Positions 43,209 through 52,446 of a DNA stretch of 64,000 nt are shown here, piece after piece. This stretch comes from Priestia aryabhattai (GTDB taxonomy: Bacteria; Bacillota; Bacilli; Bacillales; Bacillaceae_H). The DNA lies in assembly GCF_023715685.1 (NCBI RefSeq), contig NZ_JAMBOQ010000001.1, forward strand, positions 310,001 through 374,000, read 5' to 3'. Position 1 is the first letter of the stretch, and each line of letters starts with the position of its first letter. The notes beneath the pieces were generated by a model, which worked only from the letters and a program-made list of their open reading frames with translations, was not told the DNA's origin and ran no database searches. The translations under genes were made by a program, and so were the position numbers.

Positions 43209-43237
43209 ATTTTATTCCCACGCCCACTTGTTTACAA
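43209..43237 (-). promoter_or_regulatory. Sigma-A promoter for the 31-codon micro-ORF
   Basis: On the minus strand TTGTAA (43237-43232), 17 bases, TAAAAT (43214-43209). The rest of 43123-43362 holds no frame with a ribosome binding site. Confidence 0.55.
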
Positions 43238-43362
43238 ACTTTTTTAAACGTAAGACTCTTCGTTTATTTCCCCGAAAATAACACCGTTTTCGCTATTATC
43301 ATCCTACTATTTGAGAAAAACGTGTACATTCCTTTCTTATTTTGACGAACATTGCGATAAAT

Positions 43363-43388
43363 AAAAGCTGCCAATCGCGGCAGCTTTT
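43363..43388. terminator. Terminator of the CatE-like gene
   Basis: AAAAGCTGCC and GGCAGCTTTT, 10-bp stem, T-rich on both sides. Confidence 0.87.
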
Positions 43389-43391
43389 ATT

Positions 43392-44243
43392 TTAAAGGAC
43401 TAATCTAATTATATTGCCTGATGGATCTTTTGTGACAAAACCTTGGTTTTCTTTATACACAGTTGCTCCGATTCCACGAAGCTGATTTATTGCCTGATTC
43501 CTTACTTCTTCAGTTGGAAAAACAAGCGTAAATGACTCTAAACCAACGCTGCTTTCAAGAGGACTAGGCGCTCCAATTCCATTCCAAACGTTTAATCCGA
43601 TGTGATGATGATAGCGCCCAGTTGAAATAAACAATGCTTGATTATGGTAATTGCTCACAACGTCAAAACCTAATCCATTTCGATAAAAGTTTTCCGTTTG
43701 TCCTAACTCAGAAACGTGAAGGTGAATATGTCCCATTAAGGTAGCTGAAGGCAATCCTGTCCAAGGTTTACCGTTTCCTTCAGCTAATATCGCTTCTGCA
43801 TCTAAAGGTTTTGTAGCCATTACTACTTCACTGTCATTCCATTCCCATGTACTTGACGGACGATCTCGATAAATCTCTATGCCGTTTCCATCTGGATCTG
43901 CCAAGTATAGCGCTTCGCTCACTAGATGATCAGACGCCCCTTGAAGCGGATAACCGCTATTTAACAAATGCTGCAGGATACTTCCTAAATCAGAACGAGT
44001 CGGCAACAATAGAGCAAAATGATACAAACCTGTTGTACGAGGCTGTTTTGCTGTAACGTTTTCCGGCTGTTCAATCGATAACAGCGCCGTGCGTCCATCA
44101 GCAGTTAACAAGGCTTTGTTCTCTTTTCTCCCTAAAAGTTGAAAACCAATTATTTGTTGATAAAAAGCGAGTGAACGCTCTAAATTTTCTACTTTTAAAT
44201 TCACTTGCCCAACAAAAACATGCGGTGCACGATGAAAGTACAT
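43392..44243 (-). CDS. catE: Catechol-2,3-dioxygenase-like extradiol dioxygenase (CatE type)
   Basis: 283 residues, two vicinal-oxygen-chelate modules. Iron-site signatures: MGHIHLHVSELGQTENFY and ALFISTGRYHHHIGLNVW; the first module has SEALYLADPDGNGIEIYRDR. It lines up with my memory of B. subtilis CatE (YfiE), which opens catechol rings and is controlled by the redox sensors CatR/YodB. AAAGGAG sets ATG 44243. A set of TAACTT repeats upstream suggests an operator. A single gene; in B. subtilis catD usually precedes catE, here it does not. Confidence 0.83.
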   Translation of the reverse strand: MYFHRAPHVFVGQVNLKVENLERSLAFYQQIIGFQLLGRKENKALLTADGRTALLSIEQPENVTAKQPRTTGLYHFALLLPTRSDLGSILQHLLNSGYPLQGASDHLVSEALYLADPDGNGIEIYRDRPSSTWEWNDSEVVMATKPLDAEAILAEGNGKPWTGLPSATLMGHIHLHVSELGQTENFYRNGLGFDVVSNYHNQALFISTGRYHHHIGLNVWNGIGAPSPLESSVGLESFTLVFPTEEVRNQAINQLRGIGATVYKENQGFVTKDPSGNIIRLVL

Positions 44244-44292
44244 GATCATTTCTCCTTTAAAACATATCATTTTTTAATCGACTTACTTTATG

Positions 44293-44366
44293 TAACTTAT
44301 TATATTTTTATAACTTTATTTCGTCAAGTTATTTATTTTAATATCATAACTTTAATTAAAACTTAT
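44293..44366. promoter_or_regulatory. Repeated TAACTT/AAGTTA half-sites upstream of the dioxygenase
   Basis: TAACTT begins at 44293, 44311 and 44347 (steps of 18 and 36), with inverted AAGTTA at 44326. Inverted pairs at 44311/44326 and 44326/44347 could form operators for a MarR- or HxlR-type redox regulator. Repeats are seen; the binder is inferred. Confidence 0.4.
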
Positions 44367-44384
44367 ATCACGGTACAACAAATT

Positions 44385-44432
44385 AAATAAGCTCGCCCTC
44401 TCATAACATAGTATGAACAGGCGAGCTTATTT
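44385..44432. terminator. Hairpin downstream of the MBL operon
   Basis: AAATAAGCTCGCC and GGCGAGCTTATTT form a perfect 13-bp stem with a 22-base loop; the T run is short. Confidence 0.65.
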
Positions 44433-44450
44433 ACCATTATGTATAAATCA

Positions 44451-45314
44451 TCAAAACAGTTCTCTGCTTCTGCGTTTGACGTTTCCATTAACAAAATACT
44501 GTATTCTTTCTTTTTCTACATTTGTGGGCTTCTTATACGTTTCATATTCAAACTGAAAAAATGCTTTTTCTAGGTCTACTTCATTTCCTACAATTTCTCC
44601 GATAGTACTCAATTGATGTAAATCTTCCCAAAGCTCCTCAGAGGTTTCAGGATGCCAATGAGATGAGAGATAATACTGCGCATCATATTTTTTAAGCTCT
44701 CTCTGAATCCGCTCAAAGTCTTCTTTATCATGACTCCAGTCACCGCTATAAAAATCTGGACATAGACAATCACCTAAAAACAGGACTTTTTCTTGGGGTA
44801 CGTAGACAATGGACGAGTCCTGCGCGTGTGCCCCTCCAATATGCTGAATGCAACAAGTGATTCCACCTAGGTCAACTTCCATATGATGATGAAACGTTAC
44901 GTCCGGCTCCTGTAAAATTAACGTCTCTCGACTCGGCATTTCTTTCTTTATCATATCCCGGCAAAATTCGATTTCCTCCCCCTTCTGGACGCGTTTATCC
45001 AAGGAATCATCGTCCCAGCGCAGTGTCTTTAAATAGGCCAGCTTTTTCTTCGTTAAATGATGGCTGATTGTATACTTGTTCATTGCATGAATGCCAAATG
45101 TATGATCCCAGTGCCAATGCGTAATAGCTACTCCTTTGATTGGAGGGGCGCCCATTTTTTCAACTTCTTCTAAAAATGATGAGGCATGCGCAGGAGAATT
45201 CCCAGCATCTACGACGAAACTATACTTCTCCCCGCATATAAGCCCGAGCACCGGTCGATCCGTTTCTTCAGAGTGAGGAAAGTAATAAACGTGATCCGTT
45301 AGTTTTTTCAGCAT
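44451..45314 (-). CDS. Metallo-beta-lactamase fold hydrolase
   Basis: About 287 residues. The zinc motif is ITHWHWDHTFGIHAM (HxHxDH), with further ligands in IQHIGGAHAQDS, LFLGDCLCPDF and LSSHWHPETS. Many such proteins are thiolesterases or glyoxalase II-like hydrolases. ATG 45314 with AGGTGT is preferred; a TTG at 45413 would abut the upstream stop and add an atypical N-terminus. Third gene of the unit GNAT, DMT exporter, MBL. Confidence 0.82.
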   Translation of the reverse strand: MLKKLTDHVYYFPHSEETDRPVLGLICGEKYSFVVDAGNSPAHASSFLEEVEKMGAPPIKGVAITHWHWDHTFGIHAMNKYTISHHLTKKKLAYLKTLRWDDDSLDKRVQKGEEIEFCRDMIKKEMPSRETLILQEPDVTFHHHMEVDLGGITCCIQHIGGAHAQDSSIVYVPQEKVLFLGDCLCPDFYSGDWSHDKEDFERIQRELKKYDAQYYLSSHWHPETSEELWEDLHQLSTIGEIVGNEVDLEKAFFQFEYETYKKPTNVEKERIQYFVNGNVKRRSRELF

Positions 45315-45413
45315 ATTTACACCTGCTTTATGTAGTTTAATAAAAGCCTCTTTACCAAATGGTAAATAATGATAAATAAACTGGATCATACTCGGTGCTG
45401 CTTGCATATCCAA

Positions 45414-46340
45414 TTAGCTGATATTCGACTTTTCTTGAAGAGCTATGACTTTTTCCGGCTCTGCTGCTTTGTACTTTAAGAATACCATCACACTAATCAT
45501 CACAATCGTTCCTCCCACTAGCTGAGAAGCTGTTGTCATTTCTCCAAGCAAGAAATAAGCGAGAATGATGGCACCAATTGGCTCGCCTAAAATAGCCATT
45601 GAAATCGTTGTAGCACCTACATACTTTAACAGCCAGTTAAATAAGGCGTGACCAAAAATATTAGGAATAAGCGCTAAAAGCAAAAAGATCCACCAGTCCT
45701 TTGTGTCATACTGAGTCAGCGATACATGTGTCCAAATATTGTAGACAAATAGAACCAGTCCACCGATTAAAAAAACGGCGAAGCTATAGATGATTGGAGG
45801 CATTTTCCTGCATAAGTCTTGTCCCGCCAGCATATGAACAGAAACAGCCACTGTACCTAAAACAGAAAGTAAATCTCCGTAAAGAGCCGTTTTAGATACT
45901 CCGATATCTCCCGATGCGATAATCGCTGCGCCGCTAACAGCGATTAAAATGCTGATGATTCCTACTTTGCCTGTTTTTTCTTTAAATAAAAAATAAGCTC
46001 CTGCCACTACGAAGACCGGCTCAAGCGCAGTCAAAATCATAGCGCTAGCAACTGTTGTATGTGAAAAAGACTCCATCCAAAACAGAAAGTGAAGTCCTAA
46101 AAATACGCCTGATACAGCTAGCATTAGCCATTCTTTCACCGTGGTATTTTTTAAAAGAACGTTCATTTTCCTCCATGGTAAAAACGGTAAAAATAAAAGG
46201 ACCGTAAACAGCAGTCTATACATCCCTAAAATAGAAGCAGGCGCTTCCGACCATTTAATTAAAATAGAAGAAAAAGAAACGGCTAATACACCCACTAAAA
46301 GGAATAACGCAGGCGGTAAAGGCAGGGTTGATTTATTCAT
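45414..46340 (-). CDS. EamA/DMT superfamily transporter
   Basis: 308 residues, ten membrane segments in two EamA halves (SFSHTTVASAMILTALEPVF; VGATTISMAILGEPIGAIILAYFLLGE). Exporter of an unknown metabolite. Its start overlaps the GNAT stop by four bases (ATGA), so translation is coupled, and the MBL gene follows. An acetyltransferase, exporter and hydrolase together would suit resistance to, or overflow of, a small amine or thioester. Confidence 0.86.
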   Translation of the reverse strand: MNKSTLPLPPALFLLVGVLAVSFSSILIKWSEAPASILGMYRLLFTVLLFLPFLPWRKMNVLLKNTTVKEWLMLAVSGVFLGLHFLFWMESFSHTTVASAMILTALEPVFVVAGAYFLFKEKTGKVGIISILIAVSGAAIIASGDIGVSKTALYGDLLSVLGTVAVSVHMLAGQDLCRKMPPIIYSFAVFLIGGLVLFVYNIWTHVSLTQYDTKDWWIFLLLALIPNIFGHALFNWLLKYVGATTISMAILGEPIGAIILAYFLLGEMTTASQLVGGTIVMISVMVFLKYKAAEPEKVIALQEKSNIS

Positions 46341-46819
46341 ACAAGTACTCCTTTTAGACTGTCTTTTTTCATATTTGCTACAGGAATATCCACTCCGTCT
46401 CTATGTACGATTTCTTTTTCCTCTATGTAAAAGCCGATTGATTCATACAAAGCTATATTGCGAGAAACACTTATTCTCACCTTGCATGATAAACTTTCTT
46501 TACCACACTCTTTTGCGTATGTTTCTAACCATTGAATAAGCTGTTTAGCCATTCCTTTTCCTTGAAAAGAAGGAATAACAGATAGGCGGTAAAAATATAA
46601 GCTCGTTTCTTCTAGCGTAAAACGCGCCATCGCTATTGGCTTATTTTCGATATATAAAATGACAGCTTCTTTTCCGTTCTTTAACGATTGCATAATAGAT
46701 TCTATTGTTTCATCAAGAGCACTGGACGGTGGTACAGAATCGCGATATATCGAAAAAGCTTGCAGCATAAGATCGTGAACTGTAGCAGCGTCCTCCGGCT
46801 GTGCTAAACAGTACTTCAT
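46337..46819 (-). CDS. GNAT family N-acetyltransferase
   Basis: 160 residues. Motif A: FYRLSVIPSFQGKGMAKQLIQWL; then CKVRISVSRNIALYESIGFYIEEK. GAGGGTGG sets ATG 46819 (three codons inside the GTG frame). First gene of the three-gene operon with the DMT exporter and MBL hydrolase. Substrate unknown. Confidence 0.85.
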   Translation of the reverse strand: MKYCLAQPEDAATVHDLMLQAFSIYRDSVPPSSALDETIESIMQSLKNGKEAVILYIENKPIAMARFTLEETSLYFYRLSVIPSFQGKGMAKQLIQWLETYAKECGKESLSCKVRISVSRNIALYESIGFYIEEKEIVHRDGVDIPVANMKKDSLKGVLV

Positions 46820-47038
46820 AATTTCCACCCTCTTTCTATAAAAATTAATTATATCGAATCATTATACAGCATCACCTATTTTTTTCCTACATCTTTTATT
46901 GATTTTTATCAGGGAGAATAACCTCTTCCCACGCTTTTATGCCTTCTAACTTTACTCCATTAATCTATTAATTCATTAGCACATACTCTTGAGAACTCTT
47001 TGTCGAAATGGTTAAAATTCTGTGGGGAGGGAATCATC

Positions 47039-47659
47039 ATGACATTTTCTTGGCTTATACCTTACATAGCCGTGTCACTTATTATTGTCTTAATACCAGG
47101 ACAAGATATGATTTTTGTAATGACACAAAGTATTGCTTCAGGCGTCAAAGCAGGCATTAAAACCGTATTAGGTTCTATCACAGGAACATTTGTACATACT
47201 CTTTTAGCCGCAGTGGGGCTATCTATTATCTTTCAAAAATCAATTATTGCCTTTACGATTCTAAAGGTTGTAGGCGTTCTGTATCTGCTGTTTTTAGCGT
47301 ATCAATCGTTTCGAGAAAAAAGCGGTCCGTTGGAATTAACAGAAAACGTTCAACAACATCATCACTTTAGAAAAGGATTTGTTAGCAACTTAACCAATCC
47401 AAAAGTAGCTATTTTCTTCATTACGTTCTTACCGCAGTTTGTTAATTCGTCTCTTGGACATGTAAGTTTGCAGATGATTTTGTTTGGTATCATCTTTATC
47501 GCCGAAACGCTCATCATCTTTTCACTTATTGCGCTATTTGCTTCTGGTCTTGGGAAAAAAGTCAAAAAAAGTCGTATCTTTCAGCACACATTAAAATATG
47601 TAAAAGGAACGGTTTTTGGCGTACTTGGCCTAAAACTTTTATTTTCTAGTAACAATTAA
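47039..47659 (+). CDS. LysE/RhtB family amino acid exporter
   Basis: 206 residues, about six membrane segments. Family signature SLIIVLIPGQDMIFVMTQSIASGVKAGIKTVLGSITG, then FRKGFVSNLTNPKVAIFFITFLPQFV. Exports amino acids or homoserine lactone-type compounds; substrate unknown. GGGGAGGG sets ATG 47039. A single gene. Confidence 0.88.
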   Translation: MTFSWLIPYIAVSLIIVLIPGQDMIFVMTQSIASGVKAGIKTVLGSITGTFVHTLLAAVGLSIIFQKSIIAFTILKVVGVLYLLFLAYQSFREKSGPLELTENVQQHHHFRKGFVSNLTNPKVAIFFITFLPQFVNSSLGHVSLQMILFGIIFIAETLIIFSLIALFASGLGKKVKKSRIFQHTLKYVKGTVFGVLGLKLLFSSNN

Positions 47660-47754
47660 GTAAAACAAAATGAAATTTCTTTCATCCCTGCTGTTATCGC
47701 CTTTTCACACCCACTTCACTTGTCATATCACCCTATTTTTCCATGTGAGGTTAG

Positions 47755-47783
47755 TTGACAAAAGACCAAAATTATTATTTTAT
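47755..47783 (+). promoter_or_regulatory. Candidate promoter of the AGCS symporter
   Basis: TTGACA (47755-47760) followed after 17-18 bases by TTTTAT/TTTATA, giving a leader of about 145 bases that I could not match to a known riboswitch. Confidence 0.45.
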
Positions 47784-47935
47784 ATATATATAAGGTTCAG
47801 ATTTAGCAACAAGATTCGACAAGGATAATGCAGAAAACAGCGGGGAAATAGGGAGATCTGTCTAAATAGAGGGAAAATTCTATAAATTCATGTTTTTTAT
47901 TATTATTCTACTATAATTCATGAAGAGGTGAAACT

Positions 47936-49369
47936 ATGCAAGAAGTAGTTCAAGGTTTTGTTAGTTCAATCAACGAATTTCTTTGGTCCTACTTACTGAT
48001 TGCGATGCTGATTGCATTTGGTTTGTTTTTTACGTTCAGGTCAAAGTTTTTACAAATTCGATTATTAAGAGAAATGATTCGTGTATTAAAAGAAGGTGCG
48101 GATAGCTCTTCTAAAGAGGGAATTTCGCCATTCCAAGCGTTCTGTATCAGTATGGCAGCCCGCGTTGGTACAGGTAACATTACAGGTATTGCGATTGCGA
48201 TCGCTTTAGGGGGACCTGGTGCTGTATTTTGGATGTGGGTGCTTGCCATTATTGGTTCAGCTTCAGCATTTATTGAAAGTACGTTAGCACAAGTATATAA
48301 AGTAAAAGACAAAGACGGCGGCTTCCGAGGCGGGCCCGCTTACTATATGGAAAAAGGGTTAAAAAAACGATGGATGGGCGGACTGTTTGCCGTTTTAATC
48401 ACTTTATCATTCGGCTTAATTTTTAATGCTGTACAATCGAATACGATTACTCTTGCGTTTGAAAATGCGTTCGGAACAAATCGTTTAGTGTTAGGCATTA
48501 TTATGACAGTGGCTTTCGCTGCCATTATTTTTGGCGGAGTTAAGCGTATTGCAAAAATGTCAGAATATATTGTTGTGGTACTAGCTGTTGCCTACATTGG
48601 CGTAGCATTATTCATTATTATCATGAACATTCAAGAGATGCCTTCTCTTATTGCGTTAATCGTAAAAAATGCATTTGGTTTCGAGCAAATTGCAGGCGGT
48701 TCTCTTGGAGCAGCTCTTATGCAAGGAATTAAACGCGGTCTATTCTCAAACGAAGCGGGTATGGGTAGTGCGCCAAACGCCGCAGCGGCTGCAACAACAA
48801 GCCACCCGGTAAAACAAGGATTAATTCAAGCATTTGGTGTATTAACAGATACGCTTATTATTTGTAGTAGTACTGCCTTTATCATTTTGCTTTCAGGTGC
48901 TTATACAAATAAAAATTTAAGCGGTATTGAGTTAACACAAGCTGCTTTAAGCACTCACATCGGTTCTTGGGCATCGGGCGCTCTTGCGATTATGATTTTC
49001 CTATTTGCTTTTAGTACATTAATTGGTAACTACTACTACGGAGAAACAAATATTGAGTTTTTGAACACAAATAAAGCTTGGCTGATGACTTATCGTGTTG
49101 CCGTACTTGCAATGATTGTGTTTGGTTCCATTTCTCAAATCCAGCTTGTATGGGATTTAGCAGATCTGTTTATGGGCTTTATGGTAATAGTCAACTTAAT
49201 CGCGATTCTCTTGCTCTCGAAAGTTGCCTTTGCTGCGCTCAAGGATTATCTTGCCCAAAAGAAAGCTGGAAAAGACCCTATCTTCTATCAAGACAGCATT
49301 CCTGGACTTGATAATATTGATGCATGGGATCATTCAAAAGATAAATCTAGCTCGAAAGAAGCGATCTAA
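47936..49369 (+). CDS. AGCS family sodium:alanine/glutamine symporter
   Basis: 477 residues, about eleven membrane segments. Signatures: FQAFCISMAARVGTGNITGIAIAIALGGPGAVFWMW, FRGGPAYYMEKGL, LMQGIKRGLFSNEAGMGSAPNAAA. Imports alanine, glycine or glutamine with sodium. B. subtilis relatives are AlsT, GlnT and YrbD; I cannot choose among them by eye. AAGAGGTGA precedes the ATG. A single gene with a long leader. Confidence 0.9.
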   Translation: MQEVVQGFVSSINEFLWSYLLIAMLIAFGLFFTFRSKFLQIRLLREMIRVLKEGADSSSKEGISPFQAFCISMAARVGTGNITGIAIAIALGGPGAVFWMWVLAIIGSASAFIESTLAQVYKVKDKDGGFRGGPAYYMEKGLKKRWMGGLFAVLITLSFGLIFNAVQSNTITLAFENAFGTNRLVLGIIMTVAFAAIIFGGVKRIAKMSEYIVVVLAVAYIGVALFIIIMNIQEMPSLIALIVKNAFGFEQIAGGSLGAALMQGIKRGLFSNEAGMGSAPNAAAAATTSHPVKQGLIQAFGVLTDTLIICSSTAFIILLSGAYTNKNLSGIELTQAALSTHIGSWASGALAIMIFLFAFSTLIGNYYYGETNIEFLNTNKAWLMTYRVAVLAMIVFGSISQIQLVWDLADLFMGFMVIVNLIAILLLSKVAFAALKDYLAQKKAGKDPIFYQDSIPGLDNIDAWDHSKDKSSSKEAI

Positions 49370-49370
49370 C

Positions 49371-49402
49371 AAAAAAAGCCGTGAATATTCACGGCTTTTT
49401 TT
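49371..49402. terminator. Terminator after the AGCS symporter
   Basis: AAAAAAAGCCGTGAAT and its perfect complement ATTCACGGCTTTTTTT; bidirectional. Confidence 0.94.
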
Positions 49403-49432
49403 GTTGCGCATATTTACTTCTTTTTCTTCCTT

Positions 49433-49885
49433 CTAATGAAGCAGTCGAAGCCTCACTAAGTACCTATAGTACACATAAATCACGCCGTACGGAATCCAGT
49501 AGGAAAAAAATGTCCAACCAAGATTCCATCCGTTCCCGTACATGACTCTTTCCATATACACATACGTTCCTTCAAAAAATGTTGTAAGCAGCGCTATAAG
49601 AAAAATAAAAAAATGAGGCTTTCCGATTCGCTGGATTAAAAAAATCATATAGCTGGCCAATACAGGATAGACACCTAAATTAAAAGGCAGCGCTTCTAAT
49701 GCTTCATTTTCTAAAGAAGTGTGGAGTTTCCAAAAGCCATAATAGCTACCGAATTCATTAATGACGATTGCTAAAACGCAAAAAGCAGTTCCTACTAAAG
49801 GCAGTAAACGACGATTTCTGGGATGTAAATAGAGTGTGCCAAAAACCCAAGGTAAAACAAATGCCAGCGCTATATTGATAAGCAA
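49433..49885 (-). CDS. CBO0543-like small membrane protein
   Basis: 150 residues, four or five membrane segments, with a central hydrophilic loop (GSYYGFWKLHTSLENEALEALPFNLGVYPVL) typical of the CBO0543 family of Firmicutes membrane proteins of unknown function. The start is TTG with AAGGTCGGA about 8 bases upstream. A single gene. Confidence 0.7.
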   Translation of the reverse strand: MLINIALAFVLPWVFGTLYLHPRNRRLLPLVGTAFCVLAIVINEFGSYYGFWKLHTSLENEALEALPFNLGVYPVLASYMIFLIQRIGKPHFFIFLIALLTTFFEGTYVYMERVMYGNGWNLGWTFFSYWIPYGVIYVYYRYLVRLRLLH

Positions 49886-50042
49886 GAATATCCGACCTTT
49901 TTCTTTCTAGTATGCCACACCGTACCTTTTTCTAATCATCTCATTATCTTGAACGTAACAAGCGTAAAAGCATCTTATCTCTGATCATTAAAACAGAGTG
50001 CTTAATTTATGATTACTGTAGTTTGTTCCCTGCTTTTTCTAT

Positions 50043-51008
50043 TTATTTTAATGAAACAAATTCAGCGTCTTTTTTCTGGTAATAGTTTTGAACTAAACGC
50101 CCTGATAAAGCAGCTAATACCTGCTGAAATAACATCCCTAATACGACGGGTACAGCAACAGGAGCTGGAAAATAAGATACGGCTAATACGGCTCCGGCGC
50201 TAATATTTCTCATGCCTCCGCAAAACGTAAGCGTCACAACTTTTGCTCGGTCCCACTTTAGCCATTTGCCAATCATCCAGCTGAAGAAATAACCAGCTGA
50301 ACTCATTAAAAAGACGATCACGATGATAAACAGCAGTTTTTTATCAATATGCTTTAAATAAGGTGCAATCACTCCCCCGTTTACCATGACCATCACACTT
50401 AACCCTATTTTCGAAACAGGTGCCAGCTTTGGTCCTAGCGTTTGCTTAATTGTTCCTTTGGTATATTGATTTAAGCACATGCCTAACAGAGATGGAAGGA
50501 CAATCATAAAACATAAATCTTTGACTAACTTTAGCGCTTCCAAATGCACGGTGTCTCCAACCACCAATAAAAGCGTATAAGGAACGATAAGCGGCGCTAA
50601 AAGGGTATCAATTAAAATAATGGATAGCGCAAGAGGAATGCTTCCTTTGTAAATAGAGACCCATATAAAGCTAGTCACTCCGGTTGGAATAATCGCTGCT
50701 AGCAAAAGACCTGTGCTTGTAAATACATCATGCGGAAAAATCACTTGGCCAACGCTCCAAGCCCATGCTGGCATAAAAATATGTAAAACAAACAGGGCCA
50801 TAATGATTGGAAATGGACGGTGTATCGTGGCGTTTAACTGCTGAAAGTTTGAGTTTAAACTTCCAGCAAACGTCATTAATGCAAAAAGCCATGGAATTAA
50901 AAAAGTATACTGACTCAGTGACGAACCGATAAGAACTCCAATGAGTAAGCTGACCGGCGTAATAAACGGCATCAATTTTTCTAGCATTCTATTTAATTGA
51001 CTTAACAA
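50043..51008 (-). CDS. Bile acid:sodium symporter family (BASS/SBF) transporter
   Basis: About 321 residues, nine or ten membrane segments, with family motifs LLLAAIIPTGVTSFIWVSIYKGSIPLALS and TLTFCGGMRNISAGAVLAVSYFP. It resembles B. subtilis YocS; members carry organic anions such as pantothenate precursors, pyruvate or bile acids. Start TTG 51008 with GGAGGG 7 bases upstream; the TTG at 51023 overlaps that site. Divergent from the MscS channel gene. Confidence 0.84.
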   Translation of the reverse strand: MLSQLNRMLEKLMPFITPVSLLIGVLIGSSLSQYTFLIPWLFALMTFAGSLNSNFQQLNATIHRPFPIIMALFVLHIFMPAWAWSVGQVIFPHDVFTSTGLLLAAIIPTGVTSFIWVSIYKGSIPLALSIILIDTLLAPLIVPYTLLLVVGDTVHLEALKLVKDLCFMIVLPSLLGMCLNQYTKGTIKQTLGPKLAPVSKIGLSVMVMVNGGVIAPYLKHIDKKLLFIIVIVFLMSSAGYFFSWMIGKWLKWDRAKVVTLTFCGGMRNISAGAVLAVSYFPAPVAVPVVLGMLFQQVLAALSGRLVQNYYQKKDAEFVSLK

Positions 51009-51299
51009 AGCTTCTCCCTCCAACGAACATTTTAAATAAATAATAAAATAAATTAACGTTTATAATATCATCTATTTATTATACAACTTATTTTCAGACT
51101 ATTGTCTGTCCGTTTTACTAAAAAGACATATATTCATAATTATCACTTAAATAGATTTACAGGTATTTTTGTGCTATTTTAATAGGGAAGAAGCTTTTAA
51201 AAAGCATGAATTTAGGGTAAAGAACACTCTACATAGAAATGCTTTTAATTGACGGATATAAATGAACTGTAGCACAGTTTTGGTAATTAGGAGGATTGT

Positions 51300-52406
51300 A
51301 TGGATTTTTTGAAGTCTCTGTCATCGTTAGATGATTGGAAAAAAATCGTGATTGCGATTGGGATCTTTCTGATCTTTTTAATTCTTCGCAAGCTGTTCAC
51401 GACTTATTTATTTAAGTTTATTATTGGTTTTGTCAAAAATAAAAAAATCAATTTAATTACGAGTGTTTTAGAAGCTTTTGAAAAGCCGCTGCGCTGGATT
51501 TTTGTGATTATTGGTTTCAAACTTGCTCTTCCCTATCTTCCCTTTGATGTTTTAACAGCGGAAACGGAAAGACATTTAGTTCGTTCAGCGTCTGTCGGCC
51601 TTGCAGGATGGGGATTGTATAATTTAGCTGCTTCTACCAATTTATTTTTTGCAACGTTTGCCAAAAACTTTGATATCCAAGTGGATCGAATCATTATTCC
51701 TTTTATTGAAAAGTTCATCCGCATCGTTGTTGTTATGCTTTCTATCTCCATCATCGCAGAAGAATGGGGCTTTAACGTAAACGGCTTTGTAGCAGGTCTT
51801 GGGTTAGGTGGCCTTGCTTTTGCCCTAGCCGCAAAAGACACCGTTAGTAATTTATTCGGCGGAATTGTGATTATTACAGAAAAACCTTTTACCATTGGAG
51901 ATTGGATTAAAACACCGAGTGTTGAAGGCGTTGTAGAAGATATTACGTTTCGAAGCACCAAAGTTCGAACGTTCGCTCAAGCAGTCGTAACAGTTCCAAA
52001 TGCTACTCTTTCTAATGAGCCCATTATCAACTGGGCTAAAATGGGAAAACGTCAAATTGCCTTTCATTTAAACTTGAATTATAATACACCAAAAGAAAAA
52101 TTGGAAACAGTAGTAGCAAGAATTAAAAAGATGCTGACTGAGCACGAAGAGATTCACAATGAAACGATTCTTGTTAACTTTGACGGTTTCTATGAATCTA
52201 GTCTAAATATCTATCTGTATTTCTTTACAAATACAACCGTTTTTGCTGATTATTTAGATGTAAAAGAAAAAATAAACTTCGAAATTATGGACATTCTTGA
52301 AGAAGAAGGTGTAGAATTTGCTTTCCCTACGCGCACACTCATCGTTGAGCAGGACGGAAAGCTTTCTGGCAATCCAAAAGAATTTCTAGAAAGTGCTCGA
52401 AGCTAA
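51300..52406 (+). CDS. MscS family mechanosensitive channel (YhdY-like)
   Basis: 368 residues. Four or five membrane segments, the glycine/alanine-rich pore helix GFVAGLGLGGLAFALAAKDTVSNLFGGIVIITEKPFTIGDWI, then the beta domain (GVVEDITFRSTKVRTFAQAVVTVPNA) and alpha/beta cage. Opens on membrane tension to release solutes during osmotic downshock. In B. subtilis yhdY lies next to yhdZ (srtN) and near a CorC-type gene; here a CorC gene and a sirtuin gene lie within 5 kb, suggesting conserved neighbourhood. GGAGG precedes the ATG. Confidence 0.88.
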   Translation: MDFLKSLSSLDDWKKIVIAIGIFLIFLILRKLFTTYLFKFIIGFVKNKKINLITSVLEAFEKPLRWIFVIIGFKLALPYLPFDVLTAETERHLVRSASVGLAGWGLYNLAASTNLFFATFAKNFDIQVDRIIIPFIEKFIRIVVVMLSISIIAEEWGFNVNGFVAGLGLGGLAFALAAKDTVSNLFGGIVIITEKPFTIGDWIKTPSVEGVVEDITFRSTKVRTFAQAVVTVPNATLSNEPIINWAKMGKRQIAFHLNLNYNTPKEKLETVVARIKKMLTEHEEIHNETILVNFDGFYESSLNIYLYFFTNTTVFADYLDVKEKINFEIMDILEEEGVEFAFPTRTLIVEQDGKLSGNPKEFLESARS

Positions 52407-52436
52407 AAAAAGCTGACTACTAAGTCAGCTTTTTTT
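52405..52436. terminator. Terminator after the MscS gene
   Basis: AGCTGACT and AGTCAGCT with A and T runs extending the stem, loop ACTA. Confidence 0.92.
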
Positions 52437-52446
52437 CCTCTCTTTT

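Noticed and set aside
47784..47935. Riboswitch in the long leader of the AGCS symporter
   Set aside because: I compared it with glycine, T-box, S-box, ydaO, lysine and purine motifs from memory and found no core match.
51163..51190. Possible sigma-B promoter before the MscS gene (GTATTT-N16-GGGAAG)
   Set aside because: Spacing of 16 is too long and both hexamers deviate from consensus.
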